Shown here in pieces: positions 1 through 9,947 of a stretch of DNA of 16,592 nt; within the stretch, counting starts at the first letter, position 1; each line of letters starts with the position of its first letter. Position numbers and translations under genes: made by a program. This DNA is from Thoreauomyces humboldtii. Lineage: Eukaryota; Chytridiomycota; Chytridiomycetes; Spizellomycetales; Powellomycetaceae. The notes under the pieces were generated by a model. The model was not told where the DNA came from. It did not search any database and saw only the letters and a program-made list of their open reading frames with translations. The stretch covers positions 1 to 16,592 of the forward strand of contig JADGJA010000504.1 in the NCBI GenBank assembly GCA_027596035.1, read 5' to 3'.

Positions 1-248
1 CTGCGCGTGTTCCGTTACATATTTCTTTTGGTTGAAGCTCCCTCTGCCAGCGTGGCGTGGCTATTTTGCATTGTATGCATCTGTTTTTGTGATTCAATAT
101 TCCGGGCCAATCTGGTCTGCTATCCGCGACAATATCATATGGTTCCGCGTTGGCATTTATAATCGAATGGGCGAATGGTTGCAAAGTCTCCTCAGAGTAT
201 TACAAGATGATCGTCTCGCCAATGCCTCGTGAAAGTCCGATTGCACGA
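1..248. other. left flank without recognised gene
   Basis: This stretch lies beyond the stop codon of the ATP synthase subunit gene and probably holds its 3' untranslated region. A short open frame on the plus strand (32-232) begins with TTG rather than ATG and shows no family signature. I see no splice-joined protein, tRNA or repeat here. Confidence 0.5.
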
Positions 249-1270
249 CTAGTGGTGGGTGTAGTCGACAGGCACCAGGCGTTGCGGGAGCTGGAGACAA
301 CAAGGATAGAGATGAGTATTGATTCCGGCTTCCGCCCACACCAGGTAGTCTTACCAAGTTGCCATCGTCATTGTCTGTGGTGAAGTCCCACTCGTCTACA
401 GATGGCAAACAAAGGGAACAGTCAGCACCTTGCGGCACGATCATTGAGATCCTCAAGTCTCTCATACCAGGGTAGTTAGCGGGATCGTCGATGGGGTTGT
501 AGACCGCAGGCCATGCTTCTTCTGCAACAGCCTCGTCAACGGCGGCGGCCTGAACGACCGAAGTGTCGAGCTCGGGCTTGGGGGGAGCAGCGGGAGCGGT
601 GAAGGTTGTGGGAAGATCGACCTTCTCGTTGGTCTGAAATCGAGGACAGACAACTTATCAGAAATCGAGGGCTTTCGATCACACGCTGGCATGACAATTC
701 CATCGTTCAGAGACGTACCGCCTTAGGGGGAGTGTACTTCCGGAGCTCCTCGAGATAGATGTTCGAGATGAAATCCGCTGGGAAAATGATGGAAAAACGA
801 TCAGTCCTCCACGCACCAACAAGGTATCAGCAGCACGCCAGCCCTTGGTCCATAAAGAACCAAAAGTCATGAAAATCAGTACACACCTCGCACGGAGGCG
901 GATTGAGCAAATCCACGGGTGACGGCAGGAGCCGCAATCCGGGAGACGAGCAAACTCGCGGGCTGCTTGAGAAAAATTGAGGTCAGCTTCCTCATTTGCA
1001 AAGCCCATGCCACTTCCATGTTCACTATGCGCCGGCAGGCAAGATAATGCCAGACAGTCATCCCCAAGCTTCTCGTGACCTCTCCCCCTATCCCTCCTTG
1101 AGGTATGCGTTCCGTCGTCTGTTGGGCCTTCCCACCCATGAACAGCAGCACCGCTTGCCACCAGCAAAAAGTCCGTGCCCATTCGTTCCCACCAGCTAGC
1201 TAGAGCATGGGACCCAGTGCGTTGAGGAGCTACATACCCTGGCGGCGCGAAGGATACGAACGGACAGCAT
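249..1270 (-). CDS. ATP14: mitochondrial F1Fo ATP synthase subunit h (ATP14-type), six exons
   Basis: This encodes subunit h of the mitochondrial F1Fo ATP synthase, a small acidic peripheral-stalk subunit needed for a stable enzyme at the inner membrane. Proposed exons in transcription order are 1238-1270, 887-962, 719-777, 468-633, 355-395 and 249-290, giving about 138 residues. All junctions are GT-AG and keep phase. The N-terminus (MLSVRILRAAR, then an Arg/Ser/Ala-rich stretch) looks like a mitochondrial presequence. The mature part begins with the family-like segment DFISNIYLEELRKYTPPKA, followed by a Pro/Ala linker and an acidic tail around EWDFTTDNDDG. The end (LPQRLVPVDYTHH) lies on its own 42-bp exon. 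The first intron (963-1237, 275 bp) is long for this window. Its ends are good: donor GTATGT, branch-like CTGAC and a pyrimidine tract before CAG. The alternative is a start at 995 (MRKLTSIFLKQ) without that exon. The family call rests on my recognition of the pattern, and the start is less certain than the core. Confidence 0.85.
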
Positions 1271-1471
1271 ATTGACAATACCGGTACTCGGTGGTTGTGC
1301 AAGTCGATCCGAATTGCGAAGGTTCTCCTCTTGAGGTCTTGAAAACGTCGGGACCGGCTTTTCAGGGTTAGGGTATTCTTCGCTACTGATCGACAGTTCC
1401 TGCCTGGCGGACAGGATTGTCAAGCATGGACGAACCGCACGTACGAGACGATGTGAAGTGATGATGATTGA

Positions 1472-4400
1472 CTATGACATGCGGAAAGAACCCTTCCAGC
1501 CCTCAGTATCCTTCATGACTGCTACCCCACCGGCACGACTGGCAGTGCTTCCAAACGATTCCAGCCCGACCTCGTTCCCCAAACCAGAAAGAGCATGCGA
1601 AAATACCATCCATGGTTCCACGGGCGGAGATGTACGTGCCGGCCCGGTGACCTGCACGCTCATGTTCTCGGCTCCCAGAGTCAACAAGCGGTAAGTGTTG
1701 GAGGTGAGGATCTCCGATAGGTAGCACGAAACGCGAAGGATGGGCGTGGACCCGTTGGGGAAATGAAGCGGGTTGTACGTCGCCTTGGCGGACCCACGAA
1801 TCCGCTTTGCCTCGACGGGTTCGTTGTATCCTCGCGCAAAGAGCGTGGCGGACACGTGCAGAGCATCCGACGTTGGAGCCAGGATGTCCGCATCGACAGG
1901 GATCCATGGCGTGGAGCGATCGTCGATACGGACCGAAAGATCAGGAGTCGTTTCGGATGCCTCCGCATCGTCATCAACTTCGGATGCGATCAGATGTACG
2001 GTGCATACTCGTGAGCCAGGAGGACCTTCCCAGACAGCTCGAACGTGACCTGAAGGATTTTCGCTGACGTTGACGTGGATGAACTGATCCCATGTGAGCG
2101 GCATCCCATCCAATGCAAGTGCAGGATTATGGACCACCGGTGGCTCGGCGTCTTTGAAGACACATTTGCCGTTGATGTGGGGTAACGCCGCTTCCTCGCA
2201 ATCAAACCACGCTTCCTCCTTTCTCGTCGCTTGCTTGCCCCAGCGTTGTGCTTTCATGGTTGGGGCAACCATGACCGTTGCACGAGCTGTGCGAGCTCGG
2301 GCCCCGTCTGACACATCGTAGACTTCGGCGTACGCGAGCTTCTGCGGCGTAGCCGGCTTAAAGGGGAACCGCGTGAGTGAGTAGAGATACGGAGGCGCGA
2401 AGACACACACGACGGCGAAAGCTGCGAACGCCTTTCTGTGAATTCGAGGCCGCGACAAGGCAGGTACCAGAGTAAGCGCCATCAGCAGCACTGGGGCAGC
2501 AAACAGCAAGTCGACCAATGTCTCTGGGAGAGCCTCGGCGATGAGTGCTGGAACTGCATGCAGAACCAGGTCGATGATGTCTAGCGCATTCAATGACGGG
2601 GCAACGGCACCGATACCCATGGCAACAACCCATGCGTACTGATCGAACAGTGCCACGGCCCGCTGCTTCCAGACAGCCAGCGTACTCTGGTGTGGCTGTT
2701 CGTCATCGACACTATTCTCCTCGTTGATATCACGTCTCCACCATCTCCGCGCAAACGTCCCGGAGATGCTCGTCGACACGACCGCCAGAGCGGAGAAGAA
2801 GGCAAAGTTGTAAAGGACGTAAGCGCCCATCGTACGTCGGTCGGCCCAGCCCAGTGCGACGAAGAGCATTGTCCACCAGAAACCAAGCTGCCCGTACGGC
2901 AGCCATGTGTGAAGGGATGGTCCGGCCGGTACGACAGCTTTCCGCGAACGCGAACGCTGCTCGGGCCCGCGGTCTCCACCGGCATGGTCATCTCGTTCTG
3001 CGTGCAGCAAACCAAAGCCAGCCTCATTGTCCTCTTCGTCCCTGGCCAAAAGACCTGTAGCCTCATCGTCGTGCTCTTCGAAACGGTCCGCCGTAGGGAG
3101 AAGGCTATAGACAACCAACGGAGCTTTTCGTAGTCTGAGCTTCAATGCAATCCACGGCCATACGGCTTGTACCCCCGCTGCCGTGGCCATCGTCGCTCCG
3201 GCAATCCAGCCCAGATTCGCGCGAGGATTGCCATATGTTGATCCAGGATTGAAGTGTGACTTCAAAATTGACAGCACGACAACCACAAGAACAGACAAAA
3301 CTGCAGTCACCAGAACCAGCAGGTATACCTCCGCAATCGGTAATGCGTATCGCTTTGCAGCCCGCTTGAACCCGTATTTTCGTGTCTCTGCGAATCCTTT
3401 GAATACCGTTCCGAGTGCCACGGCAATGACCAGTAAAGACATGCCGGTCTTGTACACTGCGGCGGTCGTCACCACCATTCGCCGACCGAGGACATCGTAG
3501 TACACAAAATTTCCGTTGTGCATTGGAGTTTGGGCGAGGACGGTCGGCTTCAGAGTTGCAAGTCGAGAAGAACCGCATACTGCTTGGACCAGAGCAAGCA
3601 CATTGTCACCCAGTTGCTGGGCACTGATAGGATCGGCATGGGCGAGATCGTCTTTGGTTGAATGATAAAGATAGCGCTGGGTGTAGAAAGCGATATCAAT
3701 GCCCGGAAGATTCCCATTTGTTACGAAAGGACGGAAATCGGTGTCACTAAAACAGAAAAGTTATATAATTTGAGCTTTGAGAACACGATCTGAAGGAAAG
3801 GCCAGCGCAATTGTACCTGTGAACAATAGCCATAAGATCATCTACAAGTACTGAGGCATGAGGATATGGTGCGGCAGACGCAAACATGGTCACCAGCTCC
3901 TGAGAATTTGTTCTGAACAGGAGCGATCGGGATCGCCCTGCGGCGCCAGCTCCATCAAGATTCATGAACCCTCGAACATCGCCAAACCATGGATGATGCA
4001 CAAACGAGTACCCTCCAAATAGGCCCTGAGTAGCGAAACCCCAAATGGTGAGTCCGACTGCCATTGATGATGAATGATCATGGAAACATGGAAGACTCAC
4101 CACTTCCTCGCCGTTCGTAAATACAAGTATGAGGTCGTTCTTCAACTGAGGAGCATACGCAAGGGCACGCACAAGTTCGATCATGCTTGCCACGGCTATG
4201 CCGTCATCGGTGACTCCCGGTGACACAGGAGTAGAGTCATAATGTGCGCTGACAAGGAACGCGTGCCGTGTGGAGTCTGTCTCGGCCCCGCGCAAGCGAA
4301 CGGCCACATTGGAAGACTCGAAATACGTGTCTCCGATGATCACATTGCTCTCGTCGTTCGGAGAAACCGTGAGCCAGTCGAGCGGTTTGCCCAGTGTTTG

Positions 4401-4856
4401 CGCCGCCTGAGCCAAAGCGCCCATCTTTCCTACGATGATCCCGCGGGCTGCGAGATTGGCCTCCGAATTGTACATGCGGGGCCCAACCGCGACAAGGTCG
4501 CCCAGATGTCGCCAGGCCTCTCCTCCAGAAAATGCTGCAGTGGTATTTTTGTGACGGACGTGCCGCGGAAGGGCCGCTGTGGATGCGCCCCATCTGATGA
4601 GACAAGAAAATGCCACCATGAACACGCATATTGATATGGACTGAACAGTGCGAGCAGCATAGGGATGTGTGGCAACGCGCGATGCAATCTTGTAGATGTG
4701 GGCAGCGACTCGGCGGGCCAGACCGAACATGGGTGTTGGAGGCGGTCCTACCGCACGAGGACTTGATGAGGACGGAGAAGGATGCGAGGTGGACAAAGAT
4801 GGGCTGGGGGGCTGTGAGCGGGCGGAAGCGCCCGATGAAGAGCTTCGCCGTGGCAT
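1472..4856 (-). CDS. PFF1: vacuolar membrane protease, M28 metallopeptidase (PFF1-like)
   Basis: This is a large multi-pass vacuolar membrane protein with a zinc-dependent M28 (aminopeptidase-type) domain, predicted to act in the vacuole lumen. Three exons (4101-4856, 3817-4025, 1472-3746) give about 1,079 residues; the introns are 75 and 70 bp. The start at 4856 opens a Ser/Pro-rich cytosolic tail, followed by a first membrane segment near residues 69-90. The M28 core shows H205 (SAHYDSTP) and D217 (VTDDG). It also shows the glutamate pair E250-E251 (FTNGEE), D276 (FMNLDGAG) and H350 (YLYHSTKDD), which together form the usual two-zinc set. About eight further hydrophobic segments follow, interrupted by an acidic and charged loop (around EEHDDEATGLLARDEEDN). 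A soluble C-terminal region carries N-glycosylation sequons such as NVS and NMS. Length and architecture fit the fungal PFF1 and animal ERMP1 family. It is head to head with the BORCS5-like gene. Confidence 0.95.
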
Positions 4857-5389
4857 GGTACCTCAGAGGGTTGTCGCCAATCCGTAGGACCAGCCAAGAA
4901 TACTGGGAGGCGCTTCAACGTCAAGCGAGAGGCGTTTTCTCTAGCACGCAAGAAGGACCGTAGAACCGAAACACGCGGGCTTCGAGACGTGCAGGGGTAG
5001 AGAGAGCGATAGATGGATGTGGTAAATGATCGTGTACGTTGTAGCAGCGACTCAAAGTTGCAAAGTTCTGGGCGAGAGGACCGTGGGGAAAGGATGAGTT
5101 GCGGGCAAGAGGGAACGAACCGTTGGCGTTCGCGAAGAAGGAAGAGGGGTGACCTGCATGAGGGAGGATGGCCAACGGGTGGAAGAGGAGGAGGAGAGGA
5201 GAGCAAGCGCCACACTCTTTTGCTCCATCATGTGATCGGTTACCAGGGTAAGGTAAGGAAGGCGACCTCGGTACCCTAGCATCACAAGAACTTGGTAGCC
5301 GGCGCTGTGTGTCGACTGAGACTCTCTCTTCTGCACAGCTGGCCACAGCAACGACGTGCCCGGTTCAGGTTTCCGTGAACTCCACAAAC
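4857..5389. promoter_or_regulatory. divergent promoter region between PFF1 and BORCS5-like gene
   Basis: This 533-bp region separates two start codons that point away from each other, so it must hold both promoters and 5' leaders. It is purine-rich on the plus strand around 5090-5210. It contains the E-box-like octamer TCATGTGA at 5228-5235. No coding exon is convincing here: the frame running into 5390 from upstream opens only with GTG at 5309. The sequence CTCTCTCTTCTGCACAG ending at 5338 could serve as a 3' splice site for a leader intron, but I found no upstream coding exon to pair with it. Confidence 0.6.
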
Positions 5390-6396
5390 ATGCAGCGGTC
5401 AGCATCATCTTTAGCAGCAGCGCTGGCAGATGCCGTTTCCGACGTTCTCCCGGTTCCCGCCTCGCGTCCTGCGCCAGTCGAGACGTCACCGACGCGGGAG
5501 ACCATCCAGCAGCAGCAACGTCAACATCGGCCCTTGCGGGCCGACTCTGGGACAGGCGACGCAGGGGGCCTGGTAGAAGTGACAGGAAGAAGCAAAGTTC
5601 AGCAAGTAGACGAGGAGATCGAAGATCTGAGGCGCATCCCACAGGTGAAAAGCTGGGTCGGGCCAAAGACCGCAAGGTACCCCCAAGCAAAACGACTCAA
5701 TGCCCGCCATCTTTCCCCACTGGTTCCCTTCTGTCAGCGCAGTTCAAGCCGCTGCTAGAATCCTCATTGGCCCCCGCAGGCTTCTCATGGGGCGGCATGT
5801 TCAACGCCGCCAGCACCCCCCGGGTCGAGGAAATGCCCTGTAAGCGCCGGGCGGGTACCTAGAGCTTAGACGTCCTTCGTCATGCAAGGACTGACCCCTC
5901 GTTGGATTGATTTGCTTCGCATCTACAGTCTCGCTGGATGCATATCCGGGAACTGCCCTCTGGGACAAGGTCCGGGCGCACATCACACGGTGCGCGACCG
6001 ACATTGCCAGAGATCAGAAGCTTCTGGAGACCCAGATGGGCAACATGGAGGAGTATTGCACGAAACTCGCCAACACGGTCGTAAACCGGTGTCATGAGGC
6101 AAAGGTTCAGGGGGACAAGCTATCTGCACGTAGGTGTCCTTGACACCTTTGTTGACACTCAAGTCGCTGTACTGCCTAGACCTGACCCGCGTATCTGTGC
6201 AGTGACAGGGATCAAGAAGCAGGCGGAACGTACGGGAACAGCTTTGGACGATCTGTTGATGTCCCTGGAGAAGCTGGACCCGTTGCTGCCCGAAACGGAG
6301 CAGCTCGGTCACATTGGGAACGTGACGAAGTACCCGGCGCTCACAAAGCTACTAGCTGCCAGACGGGCAGCAGAGGAAGCAGCTGAAAGGGCATGA
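5390..6396 (+). CDS. BORC complex subunit 5-like protein (lyspersin/LOH1CR12 family)
   Basis: The predicted protein resembles BORCS5, the subunit that anchors the BORC complex on lysosomes and recruits Arl8 for organelle positioning. Exons 5390-5644, 5743-5839, 5929-6129 and 6203-6396 join in phase to about 248 residues. Landmarks shared with the animal protein, compared from memory, are listed here. RRIPQ joined to FKPLLES (residues 81-92) matches the EIP-FQPLL motif. HITRCATDIARDQ (135-147) matches the HLHQCAEAVAFDQ helix. LEKLDPLLPETEQL near 206-219 matches the LNSMLPEGERL end. The middle is a predicted coiled coil. The N-terminal 60-70 residues are Ala/Ser/Pro-rich and probably disordered. 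The first in-frame ATG is at 5390; it lacks the Met-Gly myristoylation start known from animal BORCS5. The tail after GHIGNVTKY is Ala/Glu-rich. The neighbouring vacuolar protease gene is in keeping with a vacuole or lysosome role. Confidence 0.8.
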
Positions 6397-6716
6397 ACAA
6401 AAGCGATAAGGGCAGATGCGTATAGTAGTTGTTTGTATTCTGCCGTTTTGGTAATTTTGGATCGCCATGATGGCGATGTTTGCGTTGGTTATGTGTCATA
6501 TCTCTTGAAAAATGCCGCCATTGCCCCGCGGGTTGACTGGCCACGGAGTCCTGAGCCCTTGCCCACGAAGAGGTCCGCAGAAAATTCAGAGTCTCAAATC
6601 AGATGTACATGTGGAGGCATCACTACAGGAAGCCCGCGACCTTCAAGACAACTGAAGGGGCCATTCGTCGCACTATATGCCGCGAAAGGGTGTGAGCTCC
6701 TCTCATATTCTGACAT
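6397..6716. other. convergent intergenic region (two 3' UTRs)
   Basis: These 320 bp lie between the stop codons of the BORCS5-like gene (plus) and the cyclin gene (minus). The first 100 bp are T-rich on the plus strand, as expected for 3' untranslated sequence. Open frames crossing the region overlap the terminal cyclin exon on the opposite strand and have no recognisable product. I see no RNA gene or repeat. Confidence 0.5.
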
Positions 6717-8924
6717 TCAGGGGGCGACGGACATTACCAGGGCATTGACATCAAAGAGGTTCTTCAGCTGCACCCCCGCGGGTTGCAGGTGTGACTCGGC
6801 CAGCTCGAGCTTGTATTCGGCGACTCTCTCGGGCTTCGTAGTGTCTTGCATGCAGCGATCGATTCGTTCTACGAATTCAAGGCATCCGCTCCGGCGGATG
6901 TCCGACACGGAGTGATTGGTGCAGAGGAGAATAAAGTCAGCTTCCTCCTCGCAAAGAACTGAAAGGGAGTGACATAACTGTATTAGTTATGCGGCCAGGA
7001 AGGGTAGCGGCCAGTGGAGCTTGCTTACTTTGAACAGGTTTGGTACGCATGAAAATGGCTGCCGAGAGCAAAGACACGGAGAAGCGAAGCGATTCGGCCA
7101 TGACGACGCACCCTCCCAATAAGCGCAGGATCTTGTCGATGTCCTCGGACGCAACGCACGGTCGGAAAAAGCTGCGGGCGTCACGATTCTCAATTTCCTC
7201 TTCCCATAATTCGGCCAGCCGAAGGGATCTGGCCAGATAATCGTACGATGTCGGCATATTGAGCTTGCATTGCGTTTCCTGGTAAGCAGGAGATATTTCA
7301 TTGAGTCCTTAGAAACCTTGCGTCGCAATCTCGTCCAACAAACCTGAGTTAGCTTGCGCTCGAAGACAGCGATTTTATTGGTAAGTTCTGTCAAGCGGTT
7401 CGGCTGTTCATCGCAAGGGCACTCTTCGAGCTCGTATTGCAAAATTTCGGCTAAGGACAATAGCTCCACTTGCTGTGAAAGACAGTGGTGCGCATCAGAT
7501 TTGGCCGTCTGAAAGCATGTGAGAAGACCTGCCAATCACACCTCTTTCTTAGCAGCGACCACGAGCATGGCAATTGCGATAAGCTGAAGATCATAAAGGG
7601 TATACTCGTTGCCGCCCTCAAGGTTCATGAAAGTATCGAAATAGTTGACAGATACGTGATACGTAGATGGGTGCAGTCTCTGGTCGGCAGCAAGCTGCGA
7701 GGATGAACATGAGTCGGATGAGGAGATACAAAGTCTCCAGACATGACCTGCGATTCCTTACCTCGGCTAGCCAGTCCACGACTACGGCGCGATGGGACAG
7801 ATTGATTTCTCCGTTTGAACGGGTCCAGTCCTTTCGGAGGGCGGACGCAGCCTCATCCCAACCGATGTCCGCCTGGGAGTTTTCCAGGATAATCTTTAGG
7901 TCCCCTACCTGGAGAATTGTAGCACAAGATTTAGCCAAGGCTCTGAAAGAATAGTCAGACTCAAGTTACCTCATAGTCTCCGTTAACCTTATCTTTGAAC
8001 GCTGCAAAGTTGGGGCACTCTGGCAGAAGGTGCGAGTCTCCCCAGCTGATCGATTGGACAGCCTCAACCTGTTCTGACTTGCACCCGAACATCATAATGG
8101 CTGACTTGGGGGCACTTCCATAGCAGAAGGAGTCTGAAATCAGGTTATGGCTGTAGACCGAGCGCAGAGGTGTGGAGCACGGGGTCTGAATTGGGGTATC
8201 TGTAGGGAGCGCGTCTTCGCAGTCGCTAGGGACCCTGCATGTGTCCAAGCCTAAAGTTTCCTCTGTTTCAGCGCTGTAAAACGCGTCAACGAAGAGACTC
8301 TCGTCGGAGCGAAGCGGAGATGCGTATAGAGACGGAGGCTCGGTATCGTCCTGAAACTCATGCTTTGGATAGCGATGGAGGCTGGCTGGTCTCGTCGGCG
8401 ATGAGTCAGGGGATGAATTTAACGGACTTGCTTGGAACGGACTAAAGTCAAATGGAGTTCCACCCCATGGGCTTGGAGGAGCTGATATGTTGGCGTTGGA
8501 ATCGCATTCACTTGCGTCGCCGTCGGAGAGAGGCTGCCGACTAATTGGACGAAAGGTGTTGTTCCGGCGTCTGCGCTTGGGTTCCCCCTCTAACGATTCG
8601 GCCGGCTTTCTCTTCTTTTTGAGATTCTCCGAATCAAGCGCATGATTATCCCCTTGAACTGAAGAAAGAGCCTGTAAAGGGCGAACGTCCTCAGTTTAGT
8701 TCCTCGCGCTACACGCCAACGGCTAGCAATGCCAAGGTGCCCTTACCTTGCGAGAGGCCTGTCGTGGTTGACTGATGGCACGGCCCTGTACCTGAAGGTT
8801 GCTTGATGGCGGCGTTGCCGGCTCTTGTAGCTCCCTGAAGATGTCAAGGTTGCGAAGTGCATTTGCGGGTCAGCCACCGAAAAGCCTTATCTTTCCCCCG
8901 AGCCGGCGGTTACCCTCCGAGCAT
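6717..8924 (-). CDS. divergent cyclin (two-fold cyclin box protein), eight exons
   Basis: This is a cyclin, expected to bind and activate a cyclin-dependent kinase. Exons in order are 8914-8924, 8747-8834, 7970-8671, 7762-7908, 7542-7694, 7344-7472, 7029-7278 and 6717-6958. They join to about 573 residues with every phase consistent and introns of 61-79 bp. Residues 1-235 are Ser/Pro-rich and probably disordered. They include a bipartite nuclear signal at 51-69 (KKKRK and KRRRR) and many Ser/Thr-Pro sites. The first cyclin fold carries the signature HRAVVVDWLAE (306-316), compared with the A/B-type MRAILVDWLVEV. It also carries LHPSTYHVSVNYFDTFM and LQLIAIAMLVVAAKKE, matching the LQLVG-ALLIASKYEE helix. 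The second fold begins near NMPTSYDYL (the usual P-T motif, about 418-425) and is poorly conserved beyond that. It contains an acidic, Cys-bearing insert (LEECPCDEQPNR). The subtype (A, B, E or a lineage-specific group) is not clear. The 11-bp first coding exon with donor GTAACC is the least certain part. Confidence 0.85.
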
Positions 8925-9594
8925 TGTGTAAAGAAGCGGTGGACTGGACTGGTCGTTGAACAAGAGTGAGTGGGTAGAAGGGATGAAAGACAAAGTCGCT
9001 GGCCCGAAAACAGCGAGGGAGGGCGGGACGGAAAGAGTTCACAGTGGCCAGCGCATTCCGTTTTGTAGTTCCCCGCCGGGCGTTGCTGCGCCTTGTCCGA
9101 GAGTCTTCGTTTCCTCGCGTCGTCCGAGAGTTTCTCCTTTCTTTGTTGCGATGATGCCGCTCTCGCGTACAGTAGCTCCTTGCTCTATATTCATGCAACC
9201 ACCTGTCTGCCATTCTCCTTCTGAAAGAGTGGTTCCCCTCGCCTGAGCTCCTCATTTGCACTTACGGTATGCCACCGGGGAAAATGCCTATTGGTTGCGA
9301 ATGCTGCGAATGCTGCCAACTGGTCAGCATACTCATATTCCGCAGCTCAGCCCCTTGCTCCATCTTCTGAACTAACATAACGTTCGACTTTGTTGCCAGT
9401 CAAGTGAGACCGGGTTCGCATTGGTAGTGCCAACGGTCTCTGCTTGTGGTTTGCCAGGCTTTGGACATGCACCCCCGGGCCTTTCAGAAGGGAACAAGGT
9501 TTTTTGCCCACATGTCCATCCTTCTCGGACATTAAGAACCGCGGTGTCGGGTTGTACAACAACAGACAGTATTAAAGGACTGCTTTTCGTCGTC
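8925..9594. other. intergenic region upstream of cyclin gene, no clear gene
   Basis: This region of about 670 bp lies between the cyclin start codon and the inverted-repeat element and must hold the cyclin promoter and 5' leader. Open frames on both strands (for example minus 8887-9261 and plus 8956-9246) have an Arg/Ser-rich composition typical of chance frames and no recognisable family. I see no tRNA or simple repeat array. The left part of the element could extend into it, but no match to the right flank was found beyond 9595. Confidence 0.45.
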
Positions 9595-9680
9595 GGTTGT
9601 GCTTACTAAACTTCATCTATTCTCGATCGTGCGAAAATGTAAAATATAATACAAGTCCTTCCCCGCTACCCCTCCTTCTT
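9595..9680. repeat. left inverted terminal repeat (86 bp)
   Basis: The repeat runs from GGTTGTGCTTAC to CCTCCTTCTT. It is the reverse complement of 11452-11537 with five mismatches, and contains a 38-bp perfect core in the AT-rich middle. Beyond both ends the similarity stops, apart from a shared AAAGGAC a short way outside. Confidence 0.95.
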
Positions 9681-9875
9681 TTTTCGCTCGAGCACATAGA
9701 TTCAGCAAGAACACAGAGAAGCATAGCGTTATTGCCTCTCACTGCACTCGACCAATACTAAATCATCCCGTAGTTAGTTTCAGAACCGTAAGTTCCAACC
9801 CGAAGATTACTGCTGAAGGGAACCGGGTACAGATTGTACCTCCCTCGTGACGCCTCACGGCTTGGGTGTTCACCC

Positions 9876-9894
9876 GTGACGGATATATCGTCAC
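9876..9894. repeat. short hairpin in the element leader
   Basis: GTGACG and CGTCAC form a perfect 6-bp stem around the 7-base loop GATATAT, about 55 bp before the first ATG of the gag-like frame. It could be a structured leader or a binding site. A stem this short may also be chance. Confidence 0.35.
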
Positions 9895-9947
9895 AGAACT
9901 GCCTCTAACGAGCTTTTCTTCCCTGGCGTCTAGGTCATTCACACGCA

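Noticed and set aside
1366..1374. TTAGGG-like sequence (GGGTTAGGG) suggesting telomeric repeat
   Set aside because: Only one unit and its overlap are present between two ordinary genes; there is no array.
2690..3133. 147-residue plus-strand open frame opposite PFF1
   Set aside because: It lies wholly antisense to a strongly supported coding exon and shows no family features; shadow frame.
5309..5389. N-terminal extension of the BORCS5-like protein from 5309
   Set aside because: It opens with GTG, which is not a normal nuclear start codon, and no upstream in-frame ATG was found; kept only as a possible missed exon.
7909..7969. A 27-bp intron in the cyclin gene ending at the first CAG (TTTCAG)
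   Set aside because: Too short for splicing; the next acceptor (CTCCAG) gives a normal 61-bp intron in the same phase.
8887..9261. 124-residue minus-strand open frame upstream of the cyclin
   Set aside because: Arg/Ser-rich composition, no family signature and a different frame from the cyclin; an open frame of this length in GC-rich sequence is expected by chance.
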